The notes beneath the pieces are model-generated. The model did not search any database and was not told where the DNA came from. It saw nothing but the letters and a program-made list of their open reading frames with translations. The position numbers and the translations under genes are program-made. 64,000 bases of DNA from Calliphora vicina (Eukaryota; Arthropoda; Insecta; Diptera; Calliphoridae): the NCBI RefSeq assembly GCF_958450345.1, contig NC_088784.1, positions 66,923,747 to 66,987,746 on the forward strand. The letters are read 5' to 3'. Position 1 is the stretch's first letter; each line of letters starts with the position of its first letter. Positions 12,001 to 25,273 of the stretch are shown in pieces.

Positions 12001-13418
12001 AATTTTTTTCTTATTCTTGTTGTTTGCTTTAATTATGCGATCAAATGTTCTTGGTGCTATTTTAAGTAGAAGATTCGTATAAACGCAGACGTGAAATTTG
12101 TTTCTAAAAAAGTTACCAAAAATAAAATATTATCAATTTTAGTTTTTTTTTCCAACAAAAGGTACGTTTCTAATAGTAACATCTCAATTTATTGCAACTT
12201 TTTCCATTTGAATCAATAAATTTCATCACTTTAAAAGATGCCCAAGGGAACTTTTTTGTCCGATCAAGAAAAGATACGAATTAAATTTTTTCATGACCAA
12301 GGATGTTGCAATAGAGAAATTGGACGTAAAATCGATCGTTCGGAAAGTGTGGTTCGAAATTTCTTGAATAATGGTCAAAATTATAGAGTTCGCAAACCTA
12401 CTAAAGGAAATACAAAACTAACAAGAAGACAACTTAATCTAATAAAACAGGAAGCAACCCGCAACAAATTGAATTTCACACAAATAAAGCATAAATTGAA
12501 TCTTCCAGTGACTTCCAAACACGTTGCACACATTTTACGAAACGATGAAAACATAAAATGGAAAAAGCCGAAATGTAAACCAATGCTAAAAAAAGCACCA
12601 TAAAAAAAATCGTCTAAAATTCGCAATAAAAAATATATGAAATGGACAGATGAGTGGAAAAAAGTAATTTTCTCTGACGAAAAAAAACTTAATTTAGATG
12701 GTCCTGACTCATACTCATGCTACTGGCACGATTTGAGATCAAACGATGTTCGGATGTTAAAACGTAATTTCGGTGGTGGCAGTGTTATAGTTTGGGTAGC
12801 GTTTTCTGCAGTTGGCAAGTCGAAAATATGTATTGTTCCGACAAAAATTAATAGTTCGATTTATAACGAACTGTTGGAAGATGCTATTCTCTAATTTATG
12901 GATGAAAAAATGGATGAAGATTGCATATTCCAACAAGATAATGTTGCAATCCAAATTTCTAAGCAATCGAAATCTTGGTTTAAAGAACATAGCATTCCCC
13001 TGTTGGACTGGCCGGCTTGTAGTCCGGACTTAAACCCGATGGAGAACTTGTGGGGATACATGTCCCATAATGAAAGCTATTCCAATCTGCTTAAAAAATT
13101 AGTGGAATCAATGCCAGGCCGTATTTTTGAAACAATTCATAACAAAGGATCATCCACACATTATTAATAATGCTACAGTGGCCCATAAATTAAAGTGCGT
13201 TTATAGGAAAATACCCTTAAAAATTGCTGTTAATCTCGAAAATTAAGTAAAAAAAAAATAAATAAAGTACAAATGAATTTTTTTGTAAACACTATTTTAA
13301 GTGAAGTCTTAACTAATTTAATAAACAAATTTGTAGCCTCTTAAATAACTATGTTCATGTTTAATTTTTGCAATCTTTTTAAAAAAATAGAGTGCGTTTA
13401 TTAGAATATGCACCAGTG
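12001..13418 (+). mobile_element. Tc3-like transposon copy 1, left end missing
   Basis: From about 12001 the sequence is collinear with the fuller copy at 23997-25544. The right terminus (GTGCGTTTATTAGAATATG then CACCAGTG, ending 13418) and the TA after it (13419-13420) are preserved. The left inverted repeat and about 130 bp are absent. Confidence 0.9.
12238..13167 (+). pseudogene. Tc3-like DD34E transposase, copy 1
   Basis: The frame starts at an ATG with MPKGTFLSDQEKIRIKFFHD, an N-terminal helix-turn-helix (EIGRKIDRSESVVRNFL) of the Tc3 type, and a second DNA-binding region. The catalytic core shows FSDEKKLNLDGPDSYSCYWH (first Asp), NFGGGSVIVWVAFSA, FQQDN (second Asp) and DWPACSPDLNPMENLWG (Glu), with 34 residues between the second Asp and the Glu. 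Lesions: a pair of compensating frameshifts around 12595-12635 that produces TAA at 12601, a TAA at 12892-12894, and loss of about 54 bp after NPMENLWGYMSHNE compared with copy 2. The C-terminus LVESMPGRIFETIHNKG matches the Tc3 family ending. Not functional. Confidence 0.9.
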
Positions 13419-13420
13419 TA

Positions 13421-13992
13421 AAATGCACGTTGGGTCGTTTTCAAAGTTTTTTTTCAAAATCTAGGTATCTTCAGAATTTGGAAAAACAAAGTTTTTTCGG
13501 AAGCTGACAATCTGCTCTCATCCAATACAAATGGGTTTTTCAATTAAAAATTTCGTTTTCTCGACAGAAGCGCCAGAAGTTCAAACAATTTTTATTCATA
13601 TTTGCGTTAATTTTTTTAACATTTTACTGCTTTACTAAATTAGATATATCTCAATTGTTTTACCACATAGAAATGCATACTTCAAAAATAGATAAACATT
13701 GATATAGGGTTTTATTAAGTGTATATCTTATATTTATGGGCCTCTGCATTTTCCTGTTATAGTCCTCAAAACTTGGTTCTCAACTATACTGATATTTTTT
13801 TTTTTTATAAGAATATTATATAGCTTGCCAAGACCGTCGAAGCCCGTCCAATGACTATATACATCATTTAAAGAAACTTCTGGGGAATGTCTTTGTAAAA
13901 AAGTTGTAGCCGCCTATTTTTTTTAATTTTTATTGAATGAAATGAAATTTTTAGAAATATTTTTTTTTTTTATTATTGATTTTTATATATTA
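13421..13992. other. AT-rich DNA, nothing recognised
   Basis: No coding signal and no repeat termini were identified between the Tc3-like and Helitron-like elements. Confidence 0.4.
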
Positions 13993-14942
13993 CTAGTTGA
14001 CCGCACCGGCTTCGCCCGGTAGCTATTTACTACCCTAGGGGAAAAGGAACTAACACCAAACTTATCACGTGGCAGTTTCAAAGTGGTAGGGACCGGTTCC
14101 AGTTCTAACACTTTATATGAAGGGGACCTGTCACTTTAACATGGAGATGTCCTAGTAAGGGTTTAATGGACACCTTTTTTACACTTTGTGACAGGTCTCT
14201 GAACTTACCTAAATGGTCGTATTCAATTTCGGTTAATACAAGACCTGCCTCATATATTGTCCCAAGTAAACAAGTCGCTAACCTAACCTAAGCGCACTTA
14301 TTCAATGTCGGTTCAACGTATTTTAATAATATTTGGTAAAAAGAAGTTCAAACTATTTTAATCCTATTTGGTGACCAGTTTCATAATAAACTGAACCGGT
14401 TCATTTGCGTTCATTATGTGACCTATCACAAAGAGCCGAAAAGATGTGATTTCACCACTTTCTAGACCAACATCATGACATATAAAGAGATTGAATATAA
14501 CACCCACAAAACCCAGTCACAGGACTAATTTGGTGTCAGTTACCTTTCCTCAGTAGTAACTACACTTCAAACACCTTAACACCAGTTAAGTGATATGTCA
14601 TGTTTTCAAATATCATAATTCGTTCCTTTTGGTAATAATTTTGTATTCATTGGTCAAAGGACAAGTGCTCTTAGAACAACTGACACAAATTTCCCGCAGG
14701 GTAATGTTAGTTCTTCAAGTTTCACCAACCCACATACCCCTGCCTGTTCTTATTTATTTGCAAATAAAATATCTAAATTTGTAATGCATACTTTCTTTAT
14801 TACAGCTGACTGGACTCAACAAAAAAAAAATCCGAGTTTTACCCCGAATTTTTGAATTTTTTCCTTTACAAATCTCCTGAAAATTTTGAATCCAATAAAA
14901 AAAATTAGCCAAATCGCTCCAGCCACGTGATGCCATTACATA

Positions 14943-16453
14943 CACTGAATCAATTATGTCTCCGTACAGACATACTCATAATATAAACTAGCTATTTATG
15001 GGCACTTTTCAATACATATTTAAACCTTTTTTTAATTCATTTTATAAAAAATCTTATAAACTAGAAATCAACATAAAAAACTACAAACATTTTCATTAAA
15101 AACATAAAAATTTACATAAATTCAATAATTGTACGAAAAGTATCACCAAGAAAGTCTCCGTACAGTTAACCGTTTTAAGGCAAGGAATCTCAATATTAAT
15201 CTTAATTGAACTTAATATGTGGTAGGTCCTCCTTTTTGAGCAATTGCAGCATTTTAATGGCTGTGCATGGAATGGACCAGCTTTGCTGTTGTCAGAGAAT
15301 CTATTTTATACATTATAACGGCTTTTAGCTGATCTTTACTCGTTATATATTTACTCGTTATATTATAAATAAGACATTCCTTTACTAATCTAGAGGTGTG
15401 TTTGGTATCGTTGTCTTGTTGGAAGCAATACAAACGTCCCAAGTCTAATTTTTCAGAACTTTGTTTTAAGTTTTCTTTTAATATACTAAGGTATGCATAT
15501 TTATCCATCGTGTTTTCAACAAAAATAAGATTTCACACCCCAGATGAAGCCATGCAACCCCAAACAATAACGTTACCTCCTCCATGCTTTACGGTTAGCG
15601 TCAAATGCTTCGGATTCATTTCAGTATTTGGCTTTCTCCATAACATTTCTCTTCCATCAGAACCAAAAACATTCAATTTACTTTCATCGCTAAAAATAAC
15701 TCGATCCCAAAATAAAAAATCTTTATCAATATGATCGATTTTTCATGTTCACTTTTTAACAAGGGGCTTCTTACGGCTTACTCGACCATTGTATCCATTT
15801 AGTTTAAGAACGTTTCTACAGTTTGGGGGTTTACCGTTAATCCATCACTAGTTTTCAAGTTTCCCGCAATTACACATGCGTTAATTTTTGGATTAGCTTC
15901 TACAAATCGTACAATTCTTCTCTCTAAGTGGTGGTCTATTTTTCTTGGATGGTCAGTTCTTTGTTTATTTGCCATTGGATGGATGAGCGTGGTCTTTTCA
16001 CAATATCCTTGATTTCGGTTAGATTTTTTCCTTCATTTTGTAAGTTAATAATAATTTTCTTTCTATCCATTAAAATTAGCTTATTTTTAAATTCCCTGAC
16101 AACAACAAAGCTGGTCCATTCTATGCACAGCCATTAAAATGAAGCAATTGCTCAGAAAGGAGGACCTACCACATATTAAATGCAATTAAGTTTAATATTG
16201 GGATTCCTTGCCGTAAAATAGTTAACTGTACGGAGACTTTTTTGGTGATACTTTTCGTACAATTATTGAATTTATGTATGTAAATTTTTATGATTTTATG
16301 GAAAATGTTTGTATTTTTTTTATGTTGATTTCTAGTTTATAAGATTTTTTATAAAATGAATTAAAAAAAGGTTTAAATATGTATTGAAAAGTGACCATAA
16401 ATAGCTAGTTTATATTATGAGTATGTCTGTAGGGAGACTTAATTCATTCAGTG
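14943..16453 (-). mobile_element. Tc1-type transposon with inverted repeats of about 350 bp
   Basis: The left end CACTGAATCAATTATGTCTC and the right end, its inverse, are flanked by TA at 14941-14942 and 16454-16455. The copy at 58101-58320 shows the uninterrupted site ATTACATACATGG, an empty allele that proves the boundaries. The inverted repeats run about 350 bp inward and even include the transposase tail, so LVHSMHSH-type codons appear at both ends. Confidence 0.95.
15254..16070 (-). pseudogene. Tc1-type transposase, decayed
   Basis: The minus-strand start at 16068-16070 gives MDRKKIIINLQNEGKNLTEI, a helix-turn-helix, then a frameshift. Further on is FWDRVIFSDESKLNVFG (first catalytic Asp), TLTVKHGGGNVIVWGCMAS, an in-frame TGA, then YCFQQDNDTKHTSRLV (second Asp). 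The segment that should carry SPDLNPIE is deleted: KHTSRLVKECLIYN runs almost directly into the C-terminal tail. At least one frameshift, several stops and the catalytic deletion make it dead. Motif spacing up to the deletion is typical of Tc1 DD34E enzymes. Confidence 0.88.
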
Positions 16454-16485
16454 TACATGGACCATTTCATTTTTATATATATAGA

Positions 16486-19400
16486 TTGATTTTTATATAA
16501 CCCAACTAAAACTTGAAATATAGTAAATACAGTTCTTTTAAAAATTTAGTTTCAGAAACACATGAAAACGTATTTTTTAATTTTTTTTATTAATGATTTT
16601 TATATATCTATAAAAACTTGAAAAAAAGTCTATATTGATCTTTTAAACATTTTTTTTTATCAATCAAATAATATTGTCCACCTAGATTTTGATTTGGCGT
16701 AACCGTGTAATAATCTACTTTCTAATATTTCATTTCAAATATTATCTTTCTGTTGCTTATTACGTTTTTATAATTTTATACTTGTAGGATCAAAATTGTC
16801 AGGCATATGCACTGAAACATATTATTGGGTGTATAACTAACTGACAAAATCTCTCATATTTAAAAATATAAATTAAATGAAATTAATTTGTTAAGATCCA
16901 TTTTTGTACATTGTTGGACATATATCGCACTCGTTCAACAATACTGTATTAACTCAAAATTTTTAAAAATTCACTTTCTCTAACAACATCAATATCTTGT
17001 TATGAAATTTTTTTTTGCTAAATTGTGAAATATTTTGTTTATTTTACAATTACTAACATTTGCTTAGAAAACATTTAAACAGTATGTTGGTTGATACTAC
17101 TAGGTGTAGTATCATTATAGCATGCTACAGATTTATTTTTTTTTTTTTTTGAAGTCTATCAATTCTCTCACTCAATTAGTGTAGGTATGTACTTATGTTT
17201 GTAACACTGCAATTACACTCATTGAAATTATCAAATTCATTACCATATATGGTAATAACTTGGGTTTCATAAAATTATTTCTTTTTGTCTTTTTCTCACA
17301 AATGACCAAACAAATATACATACCATTGTCTTTTACACTCCTATTACATATATTAATTTAACAACGCATTTTTTTGTTCTAAAACGCACTTAATCATCTC
17401 ATTAAAACTTTCAAATTCATTATCAAAGTGACCGTAAAGACAAAAAGTCAAAGTGAAGAGAAGTGAATATTCTGCTAAAACTGATTGTTTTTTCATAAAA
17501 TTAATAATTGTGTTTAAATTTAAAGAACATTTATATAAATATTGTAAATTTTATTAAAACAAAAAGAAAACACACTGTGTTAATAAAAACAACAAATAAA
17601 GACATTTACAAAATTCTATTAAGAGGAAATTTTTATAACAATTATATAGTGAATTCCATTTATAATACAAGGAAATCATTTTCAATTTGATCGTGGATTT
17701 CTCCTCGACCCAAAAATCATTTGGAAAACATCATAAGTCTGGTTCAGTACCCAATTTCCAACTCGTGGTGGAAGGTTTCCACATAAACCACACGTGTTAT
17801 TAGTGAGACACCAAAATCTACCGTCTTCAGCTTCACCATGTGATCATTGGTCATATTCAAATTTAAGAAAAACCACATTTTCACATACAAAAACAAAATT
17901 CTTTTAAAATACCTAAATTTGCTAAAACTTTGCTAATCTAATTCAAATTTCTAATTAATAATACATAATTGAAATTTTCATATAAGACTTATTCTAAAAC
18001 TTAAACTAATCATGCACTTAAAATAACCTAATTTTTCATAAAACACGTTTTTAATAAAACACACAAATTTACTTAATTAAACCTAAATCATCATTTCTTC
18101 AAAAAATGAATATTACTTAAACAAAACAACAACAATCATATTGTGAATTAATATTACAACTTAGCTTTAAACTCTAAATTTTTGTATTACTTATAAATAA
18201 AATTCAATATGTAAAAACATTTAAAAGTATTCATAATCAAATATAAAAACATAACTAAAATACAATATATTCATTAAAAATCAATTAAAAGATGAAATAA
18301 AACAACTATATTTACTTAAAATTAATTTTTATTATCTAATACTTTTAAATATTTGAATTTGTATATGAAATCATAATGTAAAATATAACTATAATTTAAA
18401 TTATAGTAACATAATTTTTCGAGTGTAACTTAAAATATCTTTTATATTATTTTATTATTTGCTAAACCTACATCTTAAAATATTTTAATTACAAGAAAAA
18501 GTTTTTATTTTACAAGCAACAACAACATCACCATCATTATGAATTGATTGCTGGGCCCTACAATCGGAACATCATGAAATGGAACACAAATTTTATTTTG
18601 GTTGTGAGTAAATTATAAAACCCTTTATTTTTGTAATTTGTATTATTATCATAAGTAATTCTCTAATAATTTACTATAAGTAATTCTCTTTTTTTTTGTT
18701 GGTTCATTTACCACTTTGTTTCTTGATACTCATTAGTTTTTTTTTGTTTTCTTTAATTTCTTTCTCATTCATGCAATTCTGTTTTTATGAATGAATAATT
18801 ATGATCTTTATTTTGTTTACCTTATGATCTTTCTTTTTATTTTCTTATTTTTTTTTCAATAAATACTTTTAATTGTTGTTATGAAATATAAAAAGATGCA
18901 ATTTTAATTTTTTTTATTATATGGGAAGGATAGACAATATAAAATGTTTCTTTTGGTAGATAAATAATAATGTCATTTTAGGGACAGAAATTAAATTCAG
19001 GGTATGTATTCTGTCACGGCGTCTGGCTGTCTATTAGTCAGTAGGGTGGGAAAAATGTACCCCAATCGGCACAACATCTTGCCATCTCAATAGCTTTGTT
19101 ATTTAAAATATTTGAAGATTTTTTTTTTACACTCTGTGGTAGTTTAAGCAAAAGAGTGTATTATATGTTAAGCGTCTATGAAACCGGGTTAAGAACCATT
19201 AATACCACTGAGCTAGCTAAACATCATAATTTTGCCCTTAACCAAGTATTCTAATAAATATTACTATCTTTTCTATCAAGGCGAATCTTCGACAATTTTT
19301 GTTATTGTTTTCGTATACGACGCGTAACAATCTATCTACTGTAAAAGTTTCAACATATTTCGATTACTCTTTCATATCGAAAACCTCATTTGAAACCATT

Positions 19401-21170
19401 TTCGTGATAATTAGTATCAACGTTGTACCAACAAAAAGGTATTATTTTGAGTTAATACAAAAATTTAAATAGAAATACATCGTATATTTTCATAAAAAAA
19501 TCTCTTATTTTGAATTGAGCCTTTATTCAAGTTAAAAATAATCAAATTGTTTTATTTAAATTTGGTTGTATTTTGACTTGATACTGTTTTGTTGATAAAA
19601 TAATAAAAAAAAATATCGAGAAGTTTCAGAAAAATGGTATTACCTCAAAAAATAGATTTATTTTGCAATAATTGCAAAAAATTTTAAAGAAAAACAATGT
19701 AAATATATTTTCAAATGGAATTTGCTTAAAAAAAACCTTTCTAGGAATTATTTCGTCTGTTAGAAGTTGAACAATTTTAAACATTTTTTTATACATATAT
19801 TTTGTTGAAAATTTTGGTAATCCTGGTTAACAATTTTTTGAGTTGACGTACACATTCACCCAGAAATGGACAAAGCACGCAGAACGAAACCCGAACAGAA
19901 CATCGATTTTGATAAAACAATTTTTTCGACTGATGCTGCTTCAGCAATATGGCCACTATCAACTGTCAAAGTTCGGAAATCCCTATTGGAGAATGTAGCA
20001 GTTGACAGGATTATTGGTGTTTGACTATGACAATTTCACCCTGTTACTAAACGAAATTTGTATTGAATTTGTTGCGTTTTGTATAGGCTCCTATAACATA
20101 CCTGTTGTCATAAGCTTTATATTAATATAAAATTTAACTTACTAATTGATTCAAATACATACTTTAAAATATTTCATAAAGACAAAAGTTTTACTTAGAC
20201 CATAACCATTGAACCAATTATCATATATGCTTCTTATAACAAAAATAACTTATAAATAATTCATAAACATTTACTTAATAAATTTTCTAGGAAAATAGTA
20301 TCCTTCAGGAGAAAATAAGCAAACAAACAATGTTATGTATAAAATGTGTACTGTATGAATGTATATGGTAATAAATACCTTTTTGTCTACTTACTGTCAC
20401 ATACAAACACTATGTTTAATAGTGGCCATGACACGTATGAATAATATTGAATACAAACTATTTACTTACTTATGTAAAATATTAATCATACGCCTAAGTA
20501 TATGTATTTTACATGAGTATTAGCATGAATTGTGTGGCATCTGAGATATCTATTTATTGAGATAAAAATCTAAATTTTGAAGATAAAGAACTGAACATAG
20601 GTACATACACATATGAATAATGATTCTGTAAGAATTTTCAGAAAAAAGGACGGAGCACAGTGTGGTCAATCGAACAAATTGTGGTATGTAATCCGATTGC
20701 AAATTTGTATATGCATGTATGAATGATAGAGTTAGAATACAAGGGAAATACAGGCTGTCGAAGTCAATCAACTGTGGTTACGAAATCTTTTTACAATAAT
20801 GAACAGATTATAATGACTAAAACTTGGTTATAAAGCTAGTCGGAAGGTAAAGAAACTCCTGCTTGTTTCACTAAGTTATCTATTATAGCTAGAAATATAT
20901 TTAAGTTTAAATTTAAATGTCCAAATATTTTTCTAAATCTTTCTCTTATTTCTAAAATTCAAAATAATGCATAAAATATTTTTTTTGCAATATCTCACTC
21001 TGCCTCGTCGTGAAAAATAATCAATGACAAAATTTGGAAATGAGTTTGAAATATGGCTAAATTTTGAATGAATTGAACTTAGTTGTTTTTAATATTTCTC
21101 AAATTTTTTTTTTATTATTCAACAAATACAATTTGTTGAAATTATTTTGAAATATTTGATTGTTTTTTAC
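16486..21170. other. Long AT-rich stretch without identified genes or delimited repeats
   Basis: No transposase or host exon was recognised. At 17690-17870 the minus strand shows a short coding-like frame containing DGRFWCLTNNTCGLCGNLP, open for about 55 codons, of unknown identity. A TTTTATTAATGATTTTTATA-type word recurs around 13970-16620. Confidence 0.4.
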
Positions 21171-21171
21171 A

Positions 21172-21860
21172 TTTATGTACCTTAGAGTGGGTCAATTTGT
21201 ATGGAGCCAAAAAAATGCAACAAGTTGTTATCAAAATCGTAATCTACGATGAATTCTAAGAATGTTTGCCGAAGAAACCATGGGTCTAAAATCAAAACCG
21301 AGCTTCCCATTTATAACGCGAAAATTTTCCTTTCGTATTTTATATTTTTGTTTAAATATACTAACATTTTATTAAGACTCTTAAGAAACTAGACTATTTT
21401 TGAGATTGTTCGAAAGGAAAGAATGGCAAAAAATATGAATCTATGCAAATGGAGGAGATTATCAATAAACTACACCCGAAGATGATTACAATATCTCATA
21501 TTGTGGTTGTGCGAGAACCCAAAACCGATATTTTGGGTCACAGTGGGGGAAATGAAAAATAAAAAAAGTTCAAATAAACTTGTAAATTCTAAACCAATAA
21601 TCCGATTTTAATAAAATTTCGTTTTTAAAATATATATATATATTTTTTTTTTTTTGACAAATAAAAATATTTTTTTATACAATTTTTTTTAAAATGTTAT
21701 GAAAAATGAAGCTATAATGTTACTTGTGTTTTTCTACAGGGATAGAAAATAAAGTTCCAAACAAAATAAGACCTAAATAATTAAAATCTGTCCACAACTT
21801 TTGATTTTATTCACAAAAGATTAAACAAATATCCCCTAATATTTTAACAAAATATATATG
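21172..21860. other. AT-rich DNA, possible decayed repeat end at 21176
   Basis: TACCTTAGAGTGGGTCAATT near 21179 resembles the TACATTAGAGTGACA terminus at 21861, so a second element end may lie here. The matching end was not found. Confidence 0.3.
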
Positions 21861-22991
21861 TACATTAGAGTGACAATCAGTTGTATGGAAAAAAATGTTT
21901 GTTAAAATTTTGAAGAGTGCCGGGTGGAATATTGTGACACTAGGCCTAAAAGTTAAGTGCTGAAAATTTGAGCCAAATCAAGCAACGATTTCTGGACGCG
22001 CATCGAGGTCAAAGATCAGATATATGCAAAATTTTACTATTTATATGGAATAAATAGGTGCAACTCGTTAAATTTCTGCTTAGTTTTCTAGAAATGTATA
22101 GATATATTTATATTAACGAATATTACATTAACAATTTTTTTTCGAAGTTAACCCTGCATCTCCTTTGGGTCAAAATGACCCAAAAACTGTATTATCGCCA
22201 AAATTCGGAAAAAATGCAAATTTTTCAGATATTTTAAAAATTTTGCTACTAAATAAATAATTTTGCAATTGAATGGAAAAGAATCGAAATGTATATGTAA
22301 TTATCGCTGTAATGAGATATAAATGACAAAATTTGGTTAAAAAATGTTAAAGTTATTACAAATTCGCCAGACCACTAACGTGTTTCAGGCCACTTGAACA
22401 AAAAATTTAGAAAAAAAAATTAACATATTTCGAGAAAAATTAAAATATTAGCTAATTTGTATCTAAAATATATCCGTATTTACTTGTGTATATGTTTTTG
22501 TCTTCGTAGGATACCGTTAACCTATTCACAGGTATGGCCAAAAAAAATATTTTTTTAACGGCTGTTTCAAATCTCCATTTTCAAATTTTTAAAAATTTTT
22601 TTTAACAAATTTCAGAATTTTATGATCATCACATTAGTATTTATTGAGATCAAAATAGGGAATAAAAATATGAAAAAATTATGTCAATACCTGTTACAGT
22701 TTTTCCGTACCTGTGATTTAAATTTTGCGATTTTCAAGAAAAACTAATTTTTTGCCCATATTTATGCGAATGAGCCCAATTTCCTTACTGTTATAAATTT
22801 TACGTAAAACTTATTCATAATATTATAATCCTGGTAATTTTAATTATGGTCTAAAAGTTTTACTAAAATCGGAAAACGATAACCTTAAAATCGTGAAGGT
22901 CAAATTTTTCAATATTTGGAATTTCTAATGAAAAGATAGCGAAATGTTATATATTTTTGGGCCGATTTTAATGAAACTGTCACTCTAATGT
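21861..22991. mobile_element. Terminal-inverted-repeat element, about 1.1 kb, non-autonomous
   Basis: The ends TACATTAGAGTGACA (left) and TGTCACTCTAATGTA (right) are exact inverses over at least 14 bp. The outermost GTAC is itself palindromic, so the exact target duplication cannot be fixed. There is no transposase frame. The interior has GGGTCAAAATGACCC near 22167 and is shared with the decayed copy at 5030-5960. Similar TACATTAGGGTG ends occur near 55369 and, inverted, near 62420. Confidence 0.75.
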
Positions 22992-23249
22992 ACATCACTC
23001 GCAGTAATTAGCTACATTTTGCAGTGTTATGTTTAATACTGCAATAGTCGGTAATGCAGTGCACAAAAATAAATTGCAAAACGGCAAAAATCTGTAGGTT
23101 TTCCGTTTGTTTCGGATTTTGAATCCATAATATACATATTATATATCAACGTATATGAAATTCTAGCTTCTTTTCAAAAATATATAAAATTTTTATGAAT
23201 TAAGAAATTTATAGAAGACTTTTTGTACAAATATGGAAAGCAATTTTAA

Positions 23250-23654
23250 CACATTGACTGCCACGTCGGACACATATGTGTGACACGCCACGTCGGACAC
23301 ATATGTCTGACACGACTTTTATTCTCTCTAGCAATGTCAGACAATAGTGCTGGATTTTAAGAATTTTTTTCGATGTTGTCTGGAAGTTCCTCATCAAAAC
23401 TGTAATCTTCACATTCTTCATCACTTTCTGAACTTGTACTGAGTATTTTTTCTAACTCAGTATCCCATAAACAAAATCCTTTTCGCCATTTCGTAAGACC
23501 CTCTTATTTATAAAAAAAAAAATCGGTTTCTAAGCAGTAAATATTACTGACAGTAGCCTAAATTTCAATATTGACGTTTTCGAAGAGATTACGCAAAGAA
23601 AATGCTGTGGCCCTCAGCATATTATTTGGTGAAAGTGCCTTGGCTGTCAATGTG
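23250..23654 (-). mobile_element. piggyBac-like short element, 405 bp
   Basis: The left end is TTAA (23246-23249) followed by CACATTGACTGCC. The right end GGCTGTCAATGTG is followed by GTAA, a one-base variant of TTAA. Just inside the left end, CACGTCGGACACATATGT is tandemly repeated (about 23262-23312). On the minus strand a short acidic frame TELEKILSTSSESDEECEDY (about 23360-23465) resembles the acidic N-terminus of piggyBac-type transposases, so this may be an internal deletion derivative. Confidence 0.65.
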
Positions 23655-24287
23655 GTAAAATCCTATTAGGAAATATATGTTTTTTCTTTTGTGTAAAAAA
23701 TAAAGAGTTGTTGACAGATTTTAATCATTTGGGGCTTGTTTTGTTGAGAACTTTATTTTCTCTGCTTTTTCAAAATTTTGATGCTCTGCTTTTTCAAGAT
23801 TTTGATTTTTTTTCCAAAACAAATTTATATTTCTAAAATTATTAAAAATATTTAGATTAAAAATGTTTTCAGTCTTTGTTAAAGGTAATTTTATTGCGGA
23901 ATTTCGTATTTTTAAGTTTATTCAATACGCTAAACAGTTTTTGAGTTACGCGAATATATGTTGTGCAACCTCCTCTATTTTCGAAATAACGGTATACACT
24001 GGTGCATACTCCTATAAACACACTTAATTTTTTCTGTATTTTTGTTATATCTTTGTTGTTCTCATCCAAAAGCAAAATTTTACTTTTGAGAGACAACATA
24101 ACGGTACTTCTTGAAAGTAATTAATTTTTTTTCTTATTCTTGTTGTTTGCCTTAATTATGCGATCAAATGTTCTTGGTGCTATTTTAATTGGAAGATTCG
24201 TATAAACGCAGACGTGAAATTTGTTTTTAAAAAAGTTACCAAAAATAAAATATTATCAATTTTAGTTTTTTTTCAACCAAATGTACG

Positions 24288-24331
24288 TTTCTAATAGTAA
24301 CATCTCAATTTCTAATAGTAACATCTCAATA
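24288..24331. repeat. Short tandem duplication in Tc3-like copy 2 leader
   Basis: The 20-bp word TTTCTAATAGTAACATCTCA occurs twice back to back just before the transposase region. Copy 1 has it once. Confidence 0.85.
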
Positions 24332-24340
24332 AATTTCATC

Positions 24341-25273
24341 ACTTTTAAAGATACCCCTGGATCTTCCGATCAAGAAAAGATTCAAATTAAATGTTCTCAC
24401 GACCAAGGATGTTCCAATAGAGAAAATGAACGTAAAACCGATCGTTCGGAAAGTGTGGTGCTAAATTTCTTGAAGAAAGGTCAAAATTATGGAGTTCGCA
24501 AACCTACAAAGGGAAATACAAAACTAACAAGAAGACAACTTAATCTAATAAAACATGAAGTAACCCGCAACAAATTGAATTCCACACTAACAAAAGAATA
24601 AATTGAATCTTCCAGTGACTTCCAAACACGTTGCACACATTGTACAGAACGATGAAAACATAAAATGGAAAAAGCCGAAATGTAAACCAATGCTAAAACA
24701 GCACACTGAAGAAAATCGTCTAAAATTCGCAAGAAAATATTCTCTGACGAAAAAAAAATAAATTTAGACGGTCCTGACTCACACTCATGCTATTGGCACG
24801 ATTTGAGATCAAACGATGTTCGGATGTCAAAACGTAATTTTGGTGGTGGCAGTGTTATGGTTTGGGCAGCGTTTTCTGCAGTTGGCAAGTCGCAAATATA
24901 TGTTGTTTCGACAAAAATGAATTGTGCGATTTATAACGAACTGTTGGAAGATGCTTTTCTCTCATTTATGGATGAAAAAATGGATGAAGATTGCATATTC
25001 CAACAATATAATGCTGCAATCCATGTTTCTAAGCAATCGAAATCTTGGATTAATTAACATAGCCTTCCTCTATTGGACTGGCCGGCTTGTAGTCCGGACT
25101 TAAACCCGATGGAGAACTTGTGGGGATACATGACCCATAATGAAATCATAATGACTGTGACAGAGCTGAAACTAAAAATTAAAGAAGTCTGGGAGGAAAT
25201 TGATGCCGATCTGCTTAAAAAATTAGTGGGATCAATGCCTGACCGTATTTTTGAAACAATCCATAGCAAATGA
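24341..25273 (+). pseudogene. Tc3-like DD34E transposase, copy 2
   Basis: The start codon has become ATA and a few bases are lost at the N-terminus, before SSDQEKIQIKCSHDQG. Stops and frameshifts follow KLNSTLTKE. About 45 bp before FSDEKKINLDG are missing compared with copy 1. The second catalytic Asp is replaced by Tyr (FQQYNAAIHVS). A TAA interrupts before LDWPACSPDLNPMENLWG. It retains the segment IIMTVTELKLKIKEVWEEI that copy 1 has lost. The two copies have independent damage and are therefore separate old insertions, not a recent duplication. Confidence 0.9.

Larger units (their letters stand above)
13993..16485 (-). mobile_element. Helitron-like element carrying a Tc1 insertion
   Basis: On the minus strand the element begins TCTATATATATAAAAATGAA and ends GGTGCGGTCAACTAG followed by T. 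This gives 5'-TC...CTAG-3' inserted between host A and T, the arrangement expected of a Helitron. There is no target duplication. A shorter copy with the same ends lies at 58101-58320. A Tc1-type element (14943-16453) is inserted in it. No Rep/helicase frame is present, so it is non-autonomous. The Helitron assignment rests on termini only. Confidence 0.65.
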
